Position numbers and translations under genes: made by a program
Source of the DNA: a virus
DNA length: 42,030 nt
Virus record (IMG/VR): IMGVR_UViG_3300031999_000063
Span: 1-42,030 of that record
Reading direction: 5' to 3' (one strand)
Shown: piece by piece, positions 39,919 to 42,030 of the stretch
How the letters are laid out: every line of letters begins with the position of its first letter
Numbering within the stretch: the stretch's first letter is position 1
Notes under the pieces: generated by a model
Seen by the model: the letters and a program-made list of their open reading frames with translations, nothing else
Database searches by the model: none
What the model was told of the DNA's origin: nothing

Positions 39919-40349
39919 AAACCTACGTACTCACCCTATCACAAGTATTCCCTAAGAACCATTCTCGCAAGGGGGAGTCTACGGGATTTGCGACCAACAA
40001 GAAGAAGATCCACACCATCCGTGGTAGCTATGCCCTATGGAAGAAACGATTCGAGACTATTGACAGAGGTGAAGGCATGCTTGCCATCCGTCAGTGGAGC
40101 GGTAAGCCTTATGTATCACCTCAAGTGGAGGTTGCCAACCTGTTTAGAGAAGACGGCATCGGTATTCAGAAGATCGAGTTTGATCCTGCTGTGCACTCAT
40201 GTAAGATAGATGGCAGAGAACACTTAGTAGAAGAGTCAGTTGCAGCCAACGATGGACTCTCCTACAATGACTTCAAGGAATGGTTCAAGGGAGATGATGA
40301 CTTTGAGCCAATGGTTGTTATACATTTTACGAAGTTTAGGTATATATGA
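39915..40349 (+). CDS. ASCH-like domain protein
   Basis: 144 residues. 'FATNKKKIHTIRGSYALWKKR' and 'GEGMLAIRQWSGKPYVSPQ' recall the ASCH/PUA-like beta-barrel fold with a helix carrying K-I-H-T-I-R, found in phage proteins. It overlaps the C5 methyltransferase gene by 4 bp. PUA-type domains bind modified nucleic acids, so a link to DNA methylation is attractive but inferred. Confidence 0.6.
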   Translation: MKTYVLTLSQVFPKNHSRKGESTGFATNKKKIHTIRGSYALWKKRFETIDRGEGMLAIRQWSGKPYVSPQVEVANLFREDGIGIQKIEFDPAVHSCKIDGREHLVEESVAANDGLSYNDFKEWFKGDDDFEPMVVIHFTKFRYI

Positions 40350-41701
40350 ACGTACTAAGTATCTGCGATGGCATGTCATGTGGGAGAATCGCATTAGGGA
40401 GAGCAGGCATTAAGGTAGAGAACTACTACGCATCCGAGATTGACAAATACGCCATACAGGTAACTCAAGCGAATTATCCGGATACTATACAGTTGGGGGA
40501 TATGACCGCTTGGAGAGAATGGGATATTGATTGGAAATCTATCGGGATGGTACAGTCGGGAACGCCATGCCAAGGATTCTCATTTGCAGGCAAGCAGTTA
40601 GCTTTTGATGATCCACGAAGTAAATTATTCTTCGTGTTTGTAGACATACTGCGCCATGTGCAGAGCTTTAACCCATCAGTGTTGTTTTTGCTTGAAAACG
40701 TTCGAATGAAGGAAGAGCACGAACTAGTAATCAGTAGAACGCTTGGGATAAACCCTATCGCTATAAATAGTTCGCTTTTGTCAGCTCAGTCGAGATATAG
40801 AAATTATTGGACGAATATCGGCTGCGAACCACGAGGACTCTTCGGAGATATGGAGTGCGTGATTCCTCAACCCAAAGACAAAGGAATTCTGCTGCGCGAT
40901 GTGCTGGAAACAGAGGTGGATGAGAAGTATTATTTAAAGACCCCACTTGCAGGATTTAGCGGAATGGATTTGAATAGCAAGAGTAACACATTAAGAATAG
41001 GAGGTGGGGCAACCCAGAGTAATAAGCATAATTTTGATCTCATTAAGATCGACAAAAAAGGCACCGTAAAAAGCAACCAAGACAAAGCATCCACATTCAC
41101 TGCGGGTGGACATTCTGGAGGTAATCACTCTGACATGGATCTAATCATCGTCGCCTCACGAGGACGAAACCCAGAGAACCCATCAGACCGAACAACAGGT
41201 GCTAACCTAGAGCAGAGGTTAGAACCTAGAACCGACGGTAAGACTAATACGTTAACAAGCGTGCAGAAGGATAATATGGTTCTTCAACTCAACCCATCTA
41301 AGGAGTCTAATGGTCAACAACCCTATCAACAGAATAGAGTGTATTCACCTGATGGTATTAGTCCTGCTTTGAATACTGATGGGAGAACTCACGCTGTGAA
41401 AGTTAAAGCTCTTAACGAAAACCAACAAAAGAAATTCAATCCAAACATAAATGCTGACAAAGCAAACACATTAACACTTGCACAAGGTAGAGCAGGAAGT
41501 AGTGAAGAATATATGGATGCAGTTTCAAAGATTGCAAAACTAACATCACGCATTCGCAGACTTACACCATTAGAATGTATGCGTTTGCAAACAGTTAATG
41601 ACAATTACAAGATGCCAGTAAGTGATTCACAGAAGTACAAGATGCTTGGGAATGGTTGGACTATTGATGTTATTGCACACATTTTGAAATACGCTTTTTA
41701 A
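40346..41701 (+). CDS. C5-cytosine DNA methyltransferase
   Basis: 451 residues. Motifs in order: 'LSICDGMSCGRIAL' (I), 'SGTPCQGFSFAGK' with catalytic Cys 75 (IV), 'LLENVR' (VI), 'AQSRYRNYW' (VIII), 'RRLTPLECMRLQ' (IX) and 'KMLGNGWTID' (X). Between VIII and IX is a long repetitive target-recognition region with several 'NTLT'-like units ('KSNTLRIGGG', 'KASTFTAGG', 'KTNTLTSV', 'KANTLTLAQG'), typical of phage C5 enzymes. No restriction partner is adjacent, so it probably protects phage DNA or marks it. It is the last gene before a terminator. Confidence 0.9.
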   Translation: MNVLSICDGMSCGRIALGRAGIKVENYYASEIDKYAIQVTQANYPDTIQLGDMTAWREWDIDWKSIGMVQSGTPCQGFSFAGKQLAFDDPRSKLFFVFVDILRHVQSFNPSVLFLLENVRMKEEHELVISRTLGINPIAINSSLLSAQSRYRNYWTNIGCEPRGLFGDMECVIPQPKDKGILLRDVLETEVDEKYYLKTPLAGFSGMDLNSKSNTLRIGGGATQSNKHNFDLIKIDKKGTVKSNQDKASTFTAGGHSGGNHSDMDLIIVASRGRNPENPSDRTTGANLEQRLEPRTDGKTNTLTSVQKDNMVLQLNPSKESNGQQPYQQNRVYSPDGISPALNTDGRTHAVKVKALNENQQKKFNPNINADKANTLTLAQGRAGSSEEYMDAVSKIAKLTSRIRRLTPLECMRLQTVNDNYKMPVSDSQKYKMLGNGWTIDVIAHILKYAF

Positions 41702-41712
41702 TCGTATCTTTG
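41683..41712 (+). promoter_or_regulatory. Promoter, TTTG-N18-TATCTTTG
   Basis: TTTG (41683-41686) and TATCTTTG (41705-41712), 18 bp apart, overlap the end of the methyltransferase gene. The next 55-60 bp end at a terminator, and no rightward gene follows in the window. Confidence 0.6.
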
Positions 41713-41740
41713 CCCTGTGTTTCAAAAGTTAGTTAGATTG

Positions 41741-41774
41741 ACAGCCTCGCAGTAATGTGAGGTTGTTTTTTTTT
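41741..41774 (+). terminator. Rho-independent terminator of the replication/methylation operon
   Basis: ACAGCCTC (41741-41748) pairs with GAGGTTGT (41759-41766, one G-T pair), with a 10-nt loop, followed by a run of nine T. It stops rightward transcription before the convergent gene ending at 41773. Confidence 0.85.
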
Positions 41775-41949
41775 ACCGCTCATCAATTATCCCCAACAGC
41801 ACCAACAACGCTATAACACCGCCTTTAAAGGTCGCTGCAATACTTTTTCCAAGTTGCCGATAGTGATATAGCATCACGCATAGAAATAACAACACAACGC
41901 AAACAGCAGCCATTAACGGCTTAAGATTGGTTATCTCTTGGTTTGTCAT
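41773..41949 (-). CDS. Small membrane protein (58 residues)
   Basis: ATG 41949 to TAA 41773. Two hydrophobic segments (residues 13-27, 'AAVCVVLLFLCVMLY', and 44-55, 'GVIALLVLLGII') flank a basic loop (HYRQLGKSIAATFKGG). A holin-like size and topology. It overlaps the next upstream gene by 29 bp in another frame. Confidence 0.6.
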   Translation of the reverse strand: MTNQEITNLKPLMAAVCVVLLFLCVMLYHYRQLGKSIAATFKGGVIALLVLLGIIDER

Positions 41950-42030
41950 CTGGCTTGTTCTTAACTGCCACTCGGTACGATGCCCACATTGAAATTATCA
42001 ATGCGCCTAACTTTGCAAACTCGTACAATG
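41921..42030 (-). CDS. Small membrane protein, 5' end beyond the window
   Basis: An open frame enters from the right edge and stops at TAA 41921. The visible 35 residues contain a membrane segment ('FAKLGALIISMWASYRVAV') and a polar tail (KNKPDDKPRDNQS). With the 58-residue protein it may form a small-membrane-protein pair at the end of a leftward operon outside the window. Confidence 0.55.
   Translation of the reverse strand, partial: LYEFAKLGALIISMWASYRVAVKNKPDDKPRDNQS

Overview
The window looks like part of a tailed double-stranded DNA phage (or closely related prophage) of a Bacteroidota host. It encodes a large terminase subunit, a portal, a giant virion polyvalent protein, tail-fibre proteins, a lysis-type membrane gene cluster, a replication module and a recombination module. 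The host assignment rests on repeated promoters of the Bacteroidota form TTG-N18/21-TAnnTTTG, on a DUF3127-type OB-fold protein, on a BT4734/VirE-type primase domain, and on weak, A-rich ribosome binding sites. No major capsid gene is visible, and genes run off both ends, so this is not the whole genome.

Layout from left to right. 1-11546 (+): the 3' part of a huge polyvalent polyprotein, two small proteins, and a 1333-residue secreted multidomain adhesin. 11594-11639: a hairpin between convergent operons. 11664-17962 (-): a leftward block. Its upstream half is a lysis-like cluster of small membrane proteins around a DUF5675 protein. Its downstream half is a recombination module: ribbon-helix-helix protein, phiC31-gp3-like protein, PD-(D/E)XK exonuclease, several unknowns and a DUF3127 SSB-like protein. 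18017-23897 (+): a tandem GroES-like protein, a conserved unknown, TerL and portal. 23803-24943 (-): a DUF1508 protein, an unknown, and a serine recombinase divergent from the fibres. 25036-27771 (+): a repeat-bearing tail fibre, a glycine-rich tip protein and a small membrane peptide.

27772-29398 is an accessory insert. Two DNA methyltransferase genes on the - strand are bounded by imperfect palindromes resembling integron attC sites, and one gene has perfect 31-bp inverted repeats at its ends. 29392-35052 (-) is a dense early-type operon of small, mostly unknown genes linked by ATGA overlaps, including a RadC-like JAB protein and an ArdA-like antirestriction protein. 35308-36027 is a control region with divergent promoters, a palindromic operator pair and a winged-helix-like regulator. 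36027-41701 (+) is the replication and modification operon: excisionase-like HTH, lambda-O-like initiator with iterons inside its own gene, nuclease, primase-helicase fusion, ribbon-helix-helix protein, ASCH-like protein and a C5 cytosine methyltransferase. It ends at a terminator facing two small leftward membrane genes at the right edge.

Together the genes suggest an early programme read both ways from about 35.8-36.0 kb (replication right, host takeover and antirestriction left), and recombination, packaging and lysis programmes driven from near 15.8 and 18.0 kb. Three methyltransferases plus an ArdA-like protein suggest heavy investment in escaping restriction. The most unusual structures are the attC-like methyltransferase cassettes, the 11-bp-periodic iterons inside the initiator gene, the tandem GroES fold beside TerL, and promoters placed only 4-12 bp from start codons.
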